The notes: generated by a model not told the origin, from the sequence alone. Numbered from the stretch's first letter, positions 10,255 to 20,385 are shown. The stretch is 32,142 nt of DNA from an uncultured Lysobacterales bacterium (GCA_937924195.1 CALDVP010000174.1:1-32142), one strand, 5' to 3'. A program made the numbers and translations.

Positions 10255-12624
10255 ATGCCTGGCCCGGAGCGCCGACGCGAGCTCGCGATCGCGGCCAGCA
10301 TCGTCGTGGCGGTCTCGCTCGCGACGCTCGCGATCGACCGCTCGTTCCCACCGCCGTTGCCGGCATCGGAGGCCGATCAGCCGACCATCGTCGTGGCCCG
10401 CGATGGCACACCACTGCGCGCCTTCCCGACCGCGCACGGCACCTGGCGTTACCCGGTCTCGCTCGACGAGGTCTCTCCGCGCTATCTGGAAGCGCTGATC
10501 GGCTTTGAGGATCGACGCTTCATGCACCATCCGGGCGTCGATCCGATCGCGCTAGGGCGCGCACTCGCGCAGGCCCTGCGGCACGGGCGCGTGGTCTCCG
10601 GCGGTTCGACGCTGACGATGCAGGTGGCGCGCCTGATCGAACCCATCCCGCGCACGCCAGCCGGTAAGCTGAAGCAGGTCGTCCGCGCCTTGCAGATCGA
10701 GCGGCGTCTCGACAAGCGGCAGATTCTCGCGATCTACCTCGACCGCGCGCCCTTCGGCGGCAACCTCGAAGGTCTCGCGGCGGCCAGCCACGCCTATCTC
10801 GGCAAGCCGCCAGACCGGCTCTCGTACAGCGAGGCGGCGCTGCTCGCGGTGCTGCCGCAGGCGCCAAGCCGGCTGCGACCCGACCGCCACCCTGAGGCCG
10901 CACGCGCGGCACGCGACAAGGTGCTGGCGCGACTGGCCGCACACCGCATCTGGCCCGAGGCCGTCCTGGCGGAGGCGGCGGATGAACCGGTGGTCGCACG
11001 CTCCTTGCGGCCGCCCCTGGCCGCGGCTCTCCTCGCCGAACGACTGCGGCGCGAATCACCGGGCGCCGCGCTGATCCGCACCACGATCGACGCGCGCGTG
11101 CAGCTCCTGGTCGAGCGCCGCGTCGCCGCACATCTCGCCGCGTTACCCGAGCGCACCGGCGCCGCCGTGCTCGTGCTAGATGCCGCCAGCCTCGAGGCGC
11201 TGGCCTACGTCGGCTCCGGCCGTTACGCCGATCCGACACGCCTCGGCCACGTCGACATGGTCACCGCGCGACGCTCGCCCGGATCGACCCTGAAGCCGTT
11301 CCTGTATGGCCTGGCGCTCGACGATGGACTGATCCACTCGGCGAGCCTGCTGGTCGACGCGCCGCAGGACTTCGATGGCTACCGCCCGGCCAACTTCGGA
11401 GACGTGTTCCGCGGCCCGGTGTCGGCCACCGACGCGCTGAAGCTGTCGCTGAACGTGCCCGCGGTGGACCTGCTCGAGCGCATCGGCCCCGCGCGCTTCA
11501 GCGCCCGCCTCCAGCACGGCGGCATCGGCCTTGCGCTGCCGCGCGGCGCGGCACCGAACCTGGCCCTCGCCCTGGGAGGCGTCGCGACCACGCTCGAGAA
11601 CCTGGTCGGCGGCTACGCCGCCCTTGCGCGCGGTGGGCTTGCCGGCATGCCGCGATACCGCATCGATGCGCCGCGCGAGGATCGCCGCCTGCTCAGCGAG
11701 GGCGCGGCCTGGATCGTCCGCGACATGCTCGGCGCCGACGGCCGACCCGGCGACGGCATCGCCGGGCTCGACGTCTCGCGCCGCGCGCGGCTCGCCTGGA
11801 AGACCGGCACCAGCTATGGCTTCCGCGACGCGTGGGCGATCGGCGTCACGCCGAGCCTCGTCATCGGGGTCTGGATCGGGCGGCCCGACGGCACACCGAT
11901 GCCGGGCCAGTACGGCGCGATCACCGCGCTGCCGCTGCTGGTCGCGCTCGCGGACTCGCTGCCACGAGGGACCGCGGATTCGGCCTGGCCGGCGCCACCG
12001 GCCGAGGTCGTCCGCGTGCCGGTCTGCTGGCCGCTCGGCATCGCCGCCGACGCGCACGAGGATCCGTCGCTCTGCCATCGACGCCTCGAAGCCTGGACGC
12101 TGGCGGGATCGACGCCGCCCACCCTGCCCGATCGGCACGAGCCGCCGTGGGCCTCGCTGCGGCTCGCGCACCTCGTGGACGCCGACAGCGGGCGCCGCGT
12201 GCGGCTCGACTGCGCCCGCGGGCCGACACGGGCCGCGATCGTCGCGACGTGGCCGACGCGCCTCGCGCCGTGGCTGCCGGCCTCGGTCGAGGCGCGGGCC
12301 CGCCTGCCCGACTGGTTACCCGGCTGCCAGGCCGACGCCACCGGCCCGAGGCGCGGCCGCCTGCGCATCGACGGCCGGCTCGACGGCCTCGTCCTGCGCC
12401 CCGTGCCTGGCTCGATCCGCGCCCCGACGCTCGACCTCGCCGCCATCGGCGCCGAGGGCGAGGTCGACTGGCTGGTCAACGACCGCCTCGTCGGCCGCAG
12501 CCGACCCGGGCGGCCGCTGCGTCATCGTTTCGAGCAGGCTGGGGAGATGGTCATCGTGGCGATGGACGCGAGCGGCCAGCACGATCGTGCGCTGCTGACC
12601 GTGCTCGACATCACCGGACACTGA
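10255..12624 (+). CDS. pbpC: Penicillin-binding protein 1C (transglycosylase/transpeptidase)
   Basis: GT51 motifs EDRRFMHHPGVD, GGSTLTMQVARL; transpeptidase RSPGSTLKPF (SxxK), SLN and KTGTS; C-terminal BiPBP_C-like domain (GEVDWLVNDRLVG...). Follows the A2M gene by 4 bp. Confidence 0.95.
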   Translation: MPGPERRRELAIAASIVVAVSLATLAIDRSFPPPLPASEADQPTIVVARDGTPLRAFPTAHGTWRYPVSLDEVSPRYLEALIGFEDRRFMHHPGVDPIALGRALAQALRHGRVVSGGSTLTMQVARLIEPIPRTPAGKLKQVVRALQIERRLDKRQILAIYLDRAPFGGNLEGLAAASHAYLGKPPDRLSYSEAALLAVLPQAPSRLRPDRHPEAARAARDKVLARLAAHRIWPEAVLAEAADEPVVARSLRPPLAAALLAERLRRESPGAALIRTTIDARVQLLVERRVAAHLAALPERTGAAVLVLDAASLEALAYVGSGRYADPTRLGHVDMVTARRSPGSTLKPFLYGLALDDGLIHSASLLVDAPQDFDGYRPANFGDVFRGPVSATDALKLSLNVPAVDLLERIGPARFSARLQHGGIGLALPRGAAPNLALALGGVATTLENLVGGYAALARGGLAGMPRYRIDAPREDRRLLSEGAAWIVRDMLGADGRPGDGIAGLDVSRRARLAWKTGTSYGFRDAWAIGVTPSLVIGVWIGRPDGTPMPGQYGAITALPLLVALADSLPRGTADSAWPAPPAEVVRVPVCWPLGIAADAHEDPSLCHRRLEAWTLAGSTPPTLPDRHEPPWASLRLAHLVDADSGRRVRLDCARGPTRAAIVATWPTRLAPWLPASVEARARLPDWLPGCQADATGPRRGRLRIDGRLDGLVLRPVPGSIRAPTLDLAAIGAEGEVDWLVNDRLVGRSRPGRPLRHRFEQAGEMVIVAMDASGQHDRALLTVLDITGH

Positions 12625-13286
12625 TGCCGCGCCGGGCGACATCCGTCCGTGCCTCGGGCATCATCGAGGGGCTCGCGATCCCGCCTATACCCATGCACCC
12701 GACCGGACTCGTCCTGGCTCTTGCCTCGCTGCTCGCCGCAGCGCCCGCGCTCACCGACGAGGCCACGCCCGCCGACCGCTTCCTCGCCGCGATCGCGGCC
12801 GAGTGCGGCAAGGCCTTCCTCGGCGAGATCGTCTTCAACGCGCCAGCCACGCCCGACGACGCCTTCATCGGCGAGCGCCTCGTGATGCACGTGCGCGAGT
12901 GCCGTCCCGGCCAGATCCGGATCCCATTCCACGTGGGCGCGGATCGCTCCCGGACCTGGGTACTGACGCGCACGCAGGACGGTCTCCATCTCGCGCACGA
13001 CCATCGCCACGAGGATGGAACACCGGACGCGCTGACCATGTATGGCGGCCGCACTGTCGAAGCTGGTAGCGATACGGTGCAGAGATTCCCGGCCGACGCC
13101 TACAGCGTGGCGCTATTCGAGCGCGAGGGCCGGCAGGTCTCGATCGCCAACGTGTGGACGCTCGAGTTCCATCCGGGCTCGCACGCGATCTATGAGCTTG
13201 CTCGGCCGGGACGGCTGTTCCGCGTCCGCTTCGACCTGACGCATCCGGTCGATCCGCCACCGGCGCCGTGGGGCGCAACGGACTGA
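12624..13286 (+). CDS. Uncharacterised putative secreted protein
   Basis: ATG at 12624 overlaps the pbpC stop (TGATG); an alternative in-frame ATG at 12693 gives MHPTGLVLALASLLAAAPALTDEATPAD, which looks like a signal peptide. Mature part contains DHRHEDGTPDALTMYGG. Confidence 0.75.
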   Translation: MPRRATSVRASGIIEGLAIPPIPMHPTGLVLALASLLAAAPALTDEATPADRFLAAIAAECGKAFLGEIVFNAPATPDDAFIGERLVMHVRECRPGQIRIPFHVGADRSRTWVLTRTQDGLHLAHDHRHEDGTPDALTMYGGRTVEAGSDTVQRFPADAYSVALFEREGRQVSIANVWTLEFHPGSHAIYELARPGRLFRVRFDLTHPVDPPPAPWGATD

Positions 13287-13378
13287 CATTCGCACCTCCA
13301 CACTCGCGACGCTGCCGAGATTTTTCCTCGATCGCGCCAGTTGGCGTCGCAGCGCGCGACGCGTGAGGCAGCGCGCCT

Positions 13379-14182
13379 TCAGCGCAGTTCGAAGTCGTCG
13401 GCGTCGAGGTGGAACGGGAAGCGCTCGCGATGGGCTGCGAGCTCGGCCGCGCGCAAGGTCGTCACCGCGACCTCGGGTCGGCTGCCGAGCTCGACCAGCG
13501 GCGCACCGAGCGGGTCGAGGACGACGCTGCCGCCGAGGTAGGTGAGCTCGTTGCCGTCGGTGCCGACGCGGTTGACGCCGATCGCGAAGGCGAGGTTCTC
13601 GATCGCGCGCGCGCGCAGCAGCGTCTGCCACGCATAGTGTCGCGGCGACGGCCAGTTCGCGACGTACAGCGCAAGGTCGTAATCGAAACCAACCTCGGCG
13701 TCGAAGCGGTTGCGGGCGAAGACCGGGAAGCGCAGGTCGTAGCAGATCTGCGGCAGGACGCGCCAGCCGCGCACCTCGAGCACGACGCGCTCGCTGCCCG
13801 GCGTGTAACGGCGGTGCTCGCCCGCATAGCGGAACAGGTGCTTCTTGTCGTAGCGCTCGTGGCGGCCATCTGGTCGCATCCAGACGAGGCGGTTGAAGAA
13901 GCGATCGCCGTCGTGGACCACGACCGAGCCGGTGACGACGGCGCCGGTGATCCGCGCCAGCTCCCGCAGCCAGTGCATCGTCTCGCCGTCTGGCCCCTCG
14001 GCATTGCCGACGGTCTCGTTGGTGAAGCCCGAGGTGAAGGTCTCGGGCAGCACGACGAGATCGACCGGCCGACCGACCTGGGCGACGAGTTTCCCGTACA
14101 TCTCGCGGTTGCCGGCCGGATCGTGCCAGCGGGTATCGCCCTGGACGATCGCGACGCGGAGATCCTCGGTCGGCCGTTGCAT
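13379..14182 (-). CDS. yafV: Carbon-nitrogen hydrolase, omega-amidase YafV-like
   Basis: Nitrilase-fold Glu-Lys-Cys pattern: LPETFTSGF, YDKKHLF, PQICYDLRFPVFARN; short Nit2/YafV-type length. Confidence 0.9.
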   Translation of the reverse strand: MQRPTEDLRVAIVQGDTRWHDPAGNREMYGKLVAQVGRPVDLVVLPETFTSGFTNETVGNAEGPDGETMHWLRELARITGAVVTGSVVVHDGDRFFNRLVWMRPDGRHERYDKKHLFRYAGEHRRYTPGSERVVLEVRGWRVLPQICYDLRFPVFARNRFDAEVGFDYDLALYVANWPSPRHYAWQTLLRARAIENLAFAIGVNRVGTDGNELTYLGGSVVLDPLGAPLVELGSRPEVAVTTLRAAELAAHRERFPFHLDADDFELR

Positions 14183-14183
14183 T

Positions 14184-15332
14184 TCAAAGGCCCTCGAGCC
14201 GCTCGGCCGCAGCCTCGAGCGTCGGATCGGTCTTCGCGAAGCAGAAACGGATCAAGCGCTGACCTTCGGGCGGCGCGTCGTAGAAGGCCGAGACCGGGAT
14301 CGCGGCAACACCCTTGTCGCGTACCAGCCACTCGCAGAAAGCGGCGTCGGGCTGGTCAGAGAGCGCGGAATAGTCGACCGTCTGGAAGTAGGCCCCGGCG
14401 ACCGGCAGCAACTCGAATCGCGTGCCGGCGAGCAATTTGCGGAATCGGTCGCGCTTGGCCTGATAGAAAGTCGGGAGCCCGTCCTCGTGTTCGGGCATCG
14501 TCGTCATCGCCTCGGCCAGCGCCCACTGCGCCGGCGCGAAGGTGCAGAAGGTGACGTACTGGTGGACCTTGCGGAACTCGGCCGACAGCGCCGGCGACGC
14601 GACCGCGTAGCCGACCTTCCAGCCGGTGCAGTGCCAGGTCTTGCCGAAGCTCGAGACCACGATGCTGCGTGCCCGGAGCTCCGGATGGCCGACCAGTGAG
14701 AGGTGCCGGCGGCCGTCGAAGACGATGTGCTCGTAGACCTCGTCCGACAGCACCACGATGTCGCGGTCGCGCGTGATCGCGGCCAGCGCATCGAGGTCGG
14801 CTGCATCGAACACCGCGCCCGAGGGATTGTGCGGTGAGTTCACGAGGATCAGCCGCGTGCGTGGCGTGATCGCATCGCGCACGCGGCCCCAGTCGACGCC
14901 GAAGGCGGGCGGCACCAGCGGCACGTGAACCGCGCGCGCGCCGGCCAGTTCGATCGCGGGCTCGTAGCAGTCGTAGCAGGGGTCGAGCACGATCACCTCG
15001 TCGCCGGCGCGGACCAGCGCCGTGATCGCGCAGTACAGCGCCTCGGTCGCGCCGCTCGTGACCGTGATCTCGGCCTCGGCATCGACGCCCGCGCCATAGC
15101 AGCGCGCGATCTTGGCCGCGATCGCGTGGCGCAGCGCCGGCACCCCGGTCATCGGCGCGTATTGGTTCTTGCCCTCGGCCATCGCGCGCGCCAACGCCTC
15201 GCGCAGCAGCGGCGGGCCATCGAAGTCGGGAAAGCCCTGGCCGAGGTTCACCGCGCCGTGGCGCGCGGCGAGCTGGGACATCACGGTGAAGATCGTGGTG
15301 CCGACCTTCGGCAGCTTGCTCTCGATCCGCAT
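14184..15332 (-). CDS. Class I/II PLP aminotransferase, methionine/glutamine aminotransferase YbdL-like
   Basis: MRIESKLPKVGTTIFTVMSQLAARHGAVNLGQGFPDFDGPP...NSPHNPSGAVF...SSFGKTWHCTGWKVGY (PLP-Lys)...RFCFAKTDPTLEAAAERLEGL. ATG at 15332 in frame. Confidence 0.92.
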   Translation of the reverse strand: MRIESKLPKVGTTIFTVMSQLAARHGAVNLGQGFPDFDGPPLLREALARAMAEGKNQYAPMTGVPALRHAIAAKIARCYGAGVDAEAEITVTSGATEALYCAITALVRAGDEVIVLDPCYDCYEPAIELAGARAVHVPLVPPAFGVDWGRVRDAITPRTRLILVNSPHNPSGAVFDAADLDALAAITRDRDIVVLSDEVYEHIVFDGRRHLSLVGHPELRARSIVVSSFGKTWHCTGWKVGYAVASPALSAEFRKVHQYVTFCTFAPAQWALAEAMTTMPEHEDGLPTFYQAKRDRFRKLLAGTRFELLPVAGAYFQTVDYSALSDQPDAAFCEWLVRDKGVAAIPVSAFYDAPPEGQRLIRFCFAKTDPTLEAAAERLEGL

Positions 15333-15342
15333 GGCGCGGGCC

Positions 15343-17349
15343 TCAGCGTGACCCGAGGACGCGGCGGACCGCGTCGACCACGGCCTCGACGGTAAAGCCG
15401 AACTCGTGGAAGCAGACCTCGGCCGGCGCCGAGGCGCCAAAGCGGTCGAGCCCGATGACCTCCCCATCGAGACCAACGTAGCGCCGCCACCAGTCGCTGC
15501 GGCCGGCCTCGATCGCGACCCGCGCCCGGCACCAGCCGGGCAGCACACCCTCGCGGTACTCGAGCGGCTGCGCATCGAAGACCTCGCAGCAGGGCATCGA
15601 CACCACCCGGACCTTCGTTCCGTGAGCCTCTAGCTGGCGCGCGGCGTCCATCGCGAGCCCGACTTCGGAACCGGTCGCAATCAGGATCGCGTCGAAACGC
15701 GCCTCGGCCGGATCGGAAAGCACGTATCCGCCGCGCGCGATGTCGGCCAGCTGTTCGGCGCTGCGGTGCTGGTGTGGCACGTTCTGACGCGTCAGCGCAA
15801 GGCAAGTCGGCCCGTCGCGACGCTCGATCGCGACCCGCCACGCGACCGCGGTTTCGACCGCGTCGCACGGCCGCCAGACCGGGTTGTTCGGGATCAGCCG
15901 CAGGCTCGCGAGGTGCTCGACCGGCTGGTGGGTCGGGCCGTCCTCGCCGAGGCCGATCGAGTCGTGGGTGTAGACATGGATCGCTGCCGCCGGGATCAGC
16001 GCGCCCATGCGCACCGCGTTGCGGGCGTAGTCCGAGAACACCAGGAAGGTCGCGTCGTACGGGATGAAGCCGCCGTGCAGCGCGAGACCGTTCGAGATCG
16101 CGGTCATCGCGAACTCGCGGACGCCGTAGTAGACGTAGTTACCTGCGGCCGGGTCGGCATTGACGTCGCGGCTGCCCTTCCACAGGGTCAGGTTCGAGTG
16201 CGCGAGGTCGGCCGAACCGCCGATCAGTTCCGGCAGCGCCGGGCCGTAGGCCTCGAGCGCCATCTGCGAGGCCTTGCGTGTCGCGACCGTCGGTCCCTCG
16301 GCCTGGAGCTTCGCGACGAAGGCTTCGGCGATCTCGCGGAGCGATGCGGGCAAGGTCCCTGCGATACGGCGCTCGAGCTCGACAGCGAGTTCGGGATGCG
16401 CGGCGCGATAGCGGTCGAAGAGTGCGTTCCAGTCGGACTCGGCCTGTGCGCCGCGCAGGCGCGCGTCCCAGCCGGCATAGATGTCGGCCGGGATCTCGAA
16501 CGGCGCGTGCGACCAGCCGAGGCGCTCGCGGGCGCCTGCGATCTCGTCCTTGCCGAGCGGCGCGCCATGGCTCGACTCGTGGCCGGCCTTGGTGGGCGCA
16601 CCGAATCCGATCGTCGTGCGCATGCACAGCAGCGTGGGCCTGGACGGGTCGAGCGCAGCCGAGACCAGCGCGGCCTTGATCGCCTCGGGATTGTGGCCGT
16701 CGACGCCAGCGATCACCTCCCAACCGTAAGCCTCGAAGCGCCTCGGGGTGTCGTCGGTGAACCAGCCGCGGACCTGGCCGTCGATCGAGATGCCGTTGTC
16801 GTCGTAGATCGCGATCAGCTTGCCGAGGCCCAGCGTGCCGGCCAGCGAGCAAGCCTCGTGCGAGATCCCCTCCATCAGGCAGCCGTCACCGACGAAGACG
16901 TAGGTGTAGTGGTCGACGACCGGGAAGCCTTCGCGGTTGTAGCGCGCGGCGAGGAGCTTCTCGGCCAGCGCCATACCGACTGCATTCGCAAGACCCTGGC
17001 CCAGCGGACCGGTGGTGGTCTCGATCGCCGGGTGCTCGCTGCGCTCGGGATGCCCGGGCGTGCGCGAGTGCCACTGCCGGAAGCGCCGAAGCTCGGCCAT
17101 CGGGAAGTCGTAGCCCGTCAGATGCAGCAGCGCGTAGAGCAGCATCGAACCGTGGCCGTTGGAGACCACGAAGCGATCGCGGTTGAACCAGCGGGGATTG
17201 GCCGGGTTGTGGCGCAGGAAGTCGTTCCACAGCACCTCGGCGATATCGGCCATGCCCATCGGCATCCCGGGATGACCCGAGTTGGCCTGCTGGACGGCAT
17301 CCATGGCCAGCGCGCGGATGGCGTTGGCGAGTTCGAAGCGCGTGGGCAT
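15343..17349 (-). CDS. tkt: Transketolase
   Basis: [41 protein letters not shown]...[40 protein letters not shown]...[22 protein letters not shown]-like C-terminus. An upstream in-frame ATG at 17379 is possible. Confidence 0.96.
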   Translation of the reverse strand: MPTRFELANAIRALAMDAVQQANSGHPGMPMGMADIAEVLWNDFLRHNPANPRWFNRDRFVVSNGHGSMLLYALLHLTGYDFPMAELRRFRQWHSRTPGHPERSEHPAIETTTGPLGQGLANAVGMALAEKLLAARYNREGFPVVDHYTYVFVGDGCLMEGISHEACSLAGTLGLGKLIAIYDDNGISIDGQVRGWFTDDTPRRFEAYGWEVIAGVDGHNPEAIKAALVSAALDPSRPTLLCMRTTIGFGAPTKAGHESSHGAPLGKDEIAGARERLGWSHAPFEIPADIYAGWDARLRGAQAESDWNALFDRYRAAHPELAVELERRIAGTLPASLREIAEAFVAKLQAEGPTVATRKASQMALEAYGPALPELIGGSADLAHSNLTLWKGSRDVNADPAAGNYVYYGVREFAMTAISNGLALHGGFIPYDATFLVFSDYARNAVRMGALIPAAAIHVYTHDSIGLGEDGPTHQPVEHLASLRLIPNNPVWRPCDAVETAVAWRVAIERRDGPTCLALTRQNVPHQHRSAEQLADIARGGYVLSDPAEARFDAILIATGSEVGLAMDAARQLEAHGTKVRVVSMPCCEVFDAQPLEYREGVLPGWCRARVAIEAGRSDWWRRYVGLDGEVIGLDRFGASAPAEVCFHEFGFTVEAVVDAVRRVLGSR

Positions 17350-17488
17350 CGGCGGTTCCGGGATCGGCGGCGGCCGCAAGGGCGCGGGAGCCCGACATTG
17401 TCGCGGCGCCTCGGCGAGGGGGCAACCGCAGCCGCGGGCAGCCCCTTGCCACCCCTACAATGCTGGCTTCCGCCGCGAGGACGCCCCG

Positions 17489-18754
17489 ATGACCGACGCC
17501 CTGATGCGCGACGCCGCGCGCCAGACCAAGTGGATCCTGATCGCGTTGGTCGCAGGAGCCATCACCGGAATCATGATCAACCTGTCCAAGGGCACCCTGC
17601 CCTGGCTCGACGCGGTGCTGGTCAAGGGTGTCTTCAAGCTGCTGGGCGACGTGTTCCGCAACGGACTGATGCTGCTGGTGGTGCCGCTCGTGTTCTTCTC
17701 GCTGACCGGCGGCGTGGCCTCGCTGCGTAATCTCGGCGAACTCGGCCGCGTCGGTGGTGGCACGCTGGTGCTCTATGTGGGCACCACGATCGTCGCGGTG
17801 TCGATGGCGCTCGCGCTGGCGCTGTTCCTGAAGCCTGGTGCCGACGTCGACCAAGCCACGGTCGCCTTCGCCCCGCCGGCACCGCCGCCGCCCCTGCTCG
17901 ACCAGTTGATCGGCATGGTGCCGACCAACCCGGTGCAGGCGCTGGCGACGATGAACATGCTGCAGATCATCGTGTTCTCGATCCTGCTCGGCGCCGCGAT
18001 CCTGATGGCGGGCGAGCCGGGCCAGCGCGTCAAGGCGATGGTCGACGACATCGGCCAGGTGGTGATGAAGCTGGTCACGATCGTGATGCTGTTCGCCCCG
18101 GTCGGCGTCTTCGCGCTGCTCGCGCGCGCGATCGCGGAGCTTGGCTTCGACCAGATCGTCAAGCTGATCCAGTATTTCCTGCTGGTACTCGGCACGCTGT
18201 TGTTGCAGTTGCTGGTCGTGTTTCCGATCATGCTGCGCGTCGTCGGCGGCCTCGACCCGCGGCCCTGGCTGCGCAAGATGCGCGAGGTCTGGCTGTATGC
18301 GTTCTCGACCTCGTCGAGCAACGCCACGCTGCCGGTAACGATGCGTGTGGTCGAGCAGCGGCTGGGCGCCAGCACTCGGGTCGCCTCGTTCACGATCCCG
18401 CTTGGCGCGACCGTCAACATGAACGGCACGGCGATCATGCAAGGCATCGCCTGCGTCTTCATCGCGCAGCTCTACGGCGTCGATCTGACCCTGGAACAGC
18501 TGGTGACCGTGGTCGGCATGGCGACCGTCGCGGCGATCGGGACGGCCGGGGTACCGAGCGCAGGCATCGTGATGCTGGCTGCCGTTCTGAGCCAGGTTGG
18601 CCTACCGGTGGACGGCATCGCGCTGATCCTCGCGGTCGACCGACTGCTCGACATGACGCGCACGGTCGTCAATGTGTCCGGCGATGCCGCAGTGTCGATC
18701 ATCGTCGCCCGTCGCGAAGACGAACTGGATCTCGAGACCTATCGATCACCCTAG
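17489..18754 (+). CDS. Dicarboxylate/amino acid:cation symporter (DAACS family)
   Basis: Hydrophobic protein with STSSSNATLPVTM serine-rich motif and PLGATVNMNGTAIMQG transport signature; ATG at 17489 in frame. Confidence 0.93.
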   Translation: MTDALMRDAARQTKWILIALVAGAITGIMINLSKGTLPWLDAVLVKGVFKLLGDVFRNGLMLLVVPLVFFSLTGGVASLRNLGELGRVGGGTLVLYVGTTIVAVSMALALALFLKPGADVDQATVAFAPPAPPPPLLDQLIGMVPTNPVQALATMNMLQIIVFSILLGAAILMAGEPGQRVKAMVDDIGQVVMKLVTIVMLFAPVGVFALLARAIAELGFDQIVKLIQYFLLVLGTLLLQLLVVFPIMLRVVGGLDPRPWLRKMREVWLYAFSTSSSNATLPVTMRVVEQRLGASTRVASFTIPLGATVNMNGTAIMQGIACVFIAQLYGVDLTLEQLVTVVGMATVAAIGTAGVPSAGIVMLAAVLSQVGLPVDGIALILAVDRLLDMTRTVVNVSGDAAVSIIVARREDELDLETYRSP

Positions 18755-19040
18755 CTGGGATCGGCAAGCCTCATCGGTGCGGCGTCGGGCCGTAACCAGC
18801 CAGACCACCTCGTGGCCTTCGGCTGGCTCTGATACTGGCATCTGCTGTCGCTGGACTGTGCGCATACGATCGACGTGGTCCCGCGCATCGAGCCTTCAAA
18901 AAAGAGTGCGACAGTCTGGCGCGAGGTGGATACGGACGCCGCTCGATTGCCGTGCTTGGTCGAGCGGGCGGTTCGAGCCCGGAGCGAGATCGAACCCGCG
19001 ACTGGAAGATCGCACAGCATGTGCGTTTTTCAACGGGCTG

Positions 19041-19664
19041 CTAGAGCGCTGCGGCGGATGCACGCTGCGCCATCCGGTCCCGCCAGGCTTGGAGTCGCGC
19101 AAGACCATCGTCGACGGGTCGCCAGCGGACCAGGCCTCGCGCGAACTCGAGCGCGCAAAAGCCCGTGATATCGGCAACCGTGAAGCGCTCTCCGGCGATC
19201 CACTCACGGTCCGCGAGCCGTTGGTCGAAGATCGCCGCCGCCTCTCGCCCACGGCAGGCCTGGGTCGCGGCGAAATCGGGCAGCTGCGGCGTCTCGAGCA
19301 TGGCCAGCCCCGGGTGGGTGTGTCGCACCCACATGGCCAGCGGTAGGAACAGATATAGCTCGACCTGGCGGTCCGCTTCCTCGATGAAGGCGCGCTCGTC
19401 GGCGTCGCGACCCATCAGGTTCGGCTCGGGGAACCGGCCTTCGAGCCAGGTCTGGATCGCACGCGACTCTGTCAGCACCCGGCCGTCCGGAAGCTCGAGC
19501 GCCGGCACCTTTGCGAACGGGCTGCGCTCGAGGTATCCGGCATCCCGGTGCGCCTGCGACGCGAGGTCGACATCGACGAACTCGATCCCGCTGATGCTCT
19601 TCTCGGCGATGAACATCGTGACGCGGCGCGGGTTCGGCGCTCTTGGGGTCCGGTGCAGACGCAT
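19041..19664 (-). CDS. Glutathione S-transferase family protein
   Basis: Thioredoxin-fold N-domain (MRLHRTPRAPNPRRVTMFIAEKSI...KVPALELPDGRVLTESRAIQTWLE) and alpha-helical GST C-domain (FTVADITGFCALEFARG). ATG at 19664. Confidence 0.88.
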   Translation of the reverse strand: MRLHRTPRAPNPRRVTMFIAEKSISGIEFVDVDLASQAHRDAGYLERSPFAKVPALELPDGRVLTESRAIQTWLEGRFPEPNLMGRDADERAFIEEADRQVELYLFLPLAMWVRHTHPGLAMLETPQLPDFAATQACRGREAAAIFDQRLADREWIAGERFTVADITGFCALEFARGLVRWRPVDDGLARLQAWRDRMAQRASAAAL

Positions 19665-19683
19665 GGGTTCTCCCTCCCGTGGC

Positions 19684-20385
19684 TCAGGTTCGCTCTTGCC
19701 CCGTCGCGACGATCTTGCGCGCCTCGGCGACGAAGCGGTCGATCTCTTCCTGGGTTGCGTCGGCGAGATCCAGTTTCGACGGCGGAACCAAGAGGCCGCG
19801 CTCGACGGCCGGACGTCCACGGATCTGCTTGAGCCATCGCTGCAGATGAGGAAGGTCGGAGACATCGATCCCCGACCAACGATGGGTCCTCGCCCACGCG
19901 AAGTTCGCGACATCCGCGATCGAGTAGTCCCCTGCCAGATACTCGTGGTCCGAGAGTCGGTGATCGAGCACCGACAGCAGGCGTCGGCCCTCGGCCTGAT
20001 AGCGCTCGATCGCCACCGGGATTCTCTCGGGAAGGTAACGATAGAAAACGTTGGCCTGGCCCATCATCGGCCCGACCCCCGCCATCTGGAACATCAACCA
20101 CTGCAGAACCAGCGACCGGCCCTTGGGGTCGGCGGGCATCAGGCGACCCGTTTTCTCGGCTAGCCATAACAGGATCGCTCCCGACTCGAACACCGGAAAC
20201 CCACCCGCGTCGTGATCGACGATGGCCGGTATGCGGCCGTTCGGGTTGATCGCGAGGTACCAGGCCTGCTTCTGCTCGCCTGCCACGAGGTCCAGCGCAT
20301 GGACCCGGTAGGGCAGTTCCAGTTCCTCGAGCGCGATCGAGACCTTGTGGCCGTTGGGAGTCGCCGCGGTGTATAGCTCGATCAT
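19684..20385 (-). CDS. Glutathione S-transferase / disulfide-bond oxidoreductase, YfcG-like
   Basis: [33 protein letters not shown]...[12 protein letters not shown]...[16 protein letters not shown]...[11 protein letters not shown]. Confidence 0.9.
   Translation of the reverse strand: MIELYTAATPNGHKVSIALEELELPYRVHALDLVAGEQKQAWYLAINPNGRIPAIVDHDAGGFPVFESGAILLWLAEKTGRLMPADPKGRSLVLQWLMFQMAGVGPMMGQANVFYRYLPERIPVAIERYQAEGRRLLSVLDHRLSDHEYLAGDYSIADVANFAWARTHRWSGIDVSDLPHLQRWLKQIRGRPAVERGLLVPPSKLDLADATQEEIDRFVAEARKIVATGQERT

Noticed and set aside
17456-17461. TACAAT as a -10 box for the symporter
   Set aside because: No acceptable -35 element at a normal spacing; too weak to list.
15766-17730. 654-aa plus-strand ORF antisense to transketolase
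   Set aside because: Shadow ORF opposite an unambiguous transketolase; overlaps the symporter start in another frame.
16886-18442. 518-aa minus-strand ORF opposite the symporter
   Set aside because: His/Arg/Asp/Gln-rich shadow frame; the plus strand encodes a clear DAACS transporter.
18950-19010. Possible tRNA gene on the minus strand (gggttcgatc...gggctcgaacc...acca)
   Set aside because: T-arm stems do not pair properly and no anticodon or D arm could be assembled; kept only as an observation about an unexplained patch.
18751-19020. 89-aa minus-strand ORF in the symporter-GST interval
   Set aside because: No recognisable domain or start context; more likely non-coding or repeat-derived than a gene.
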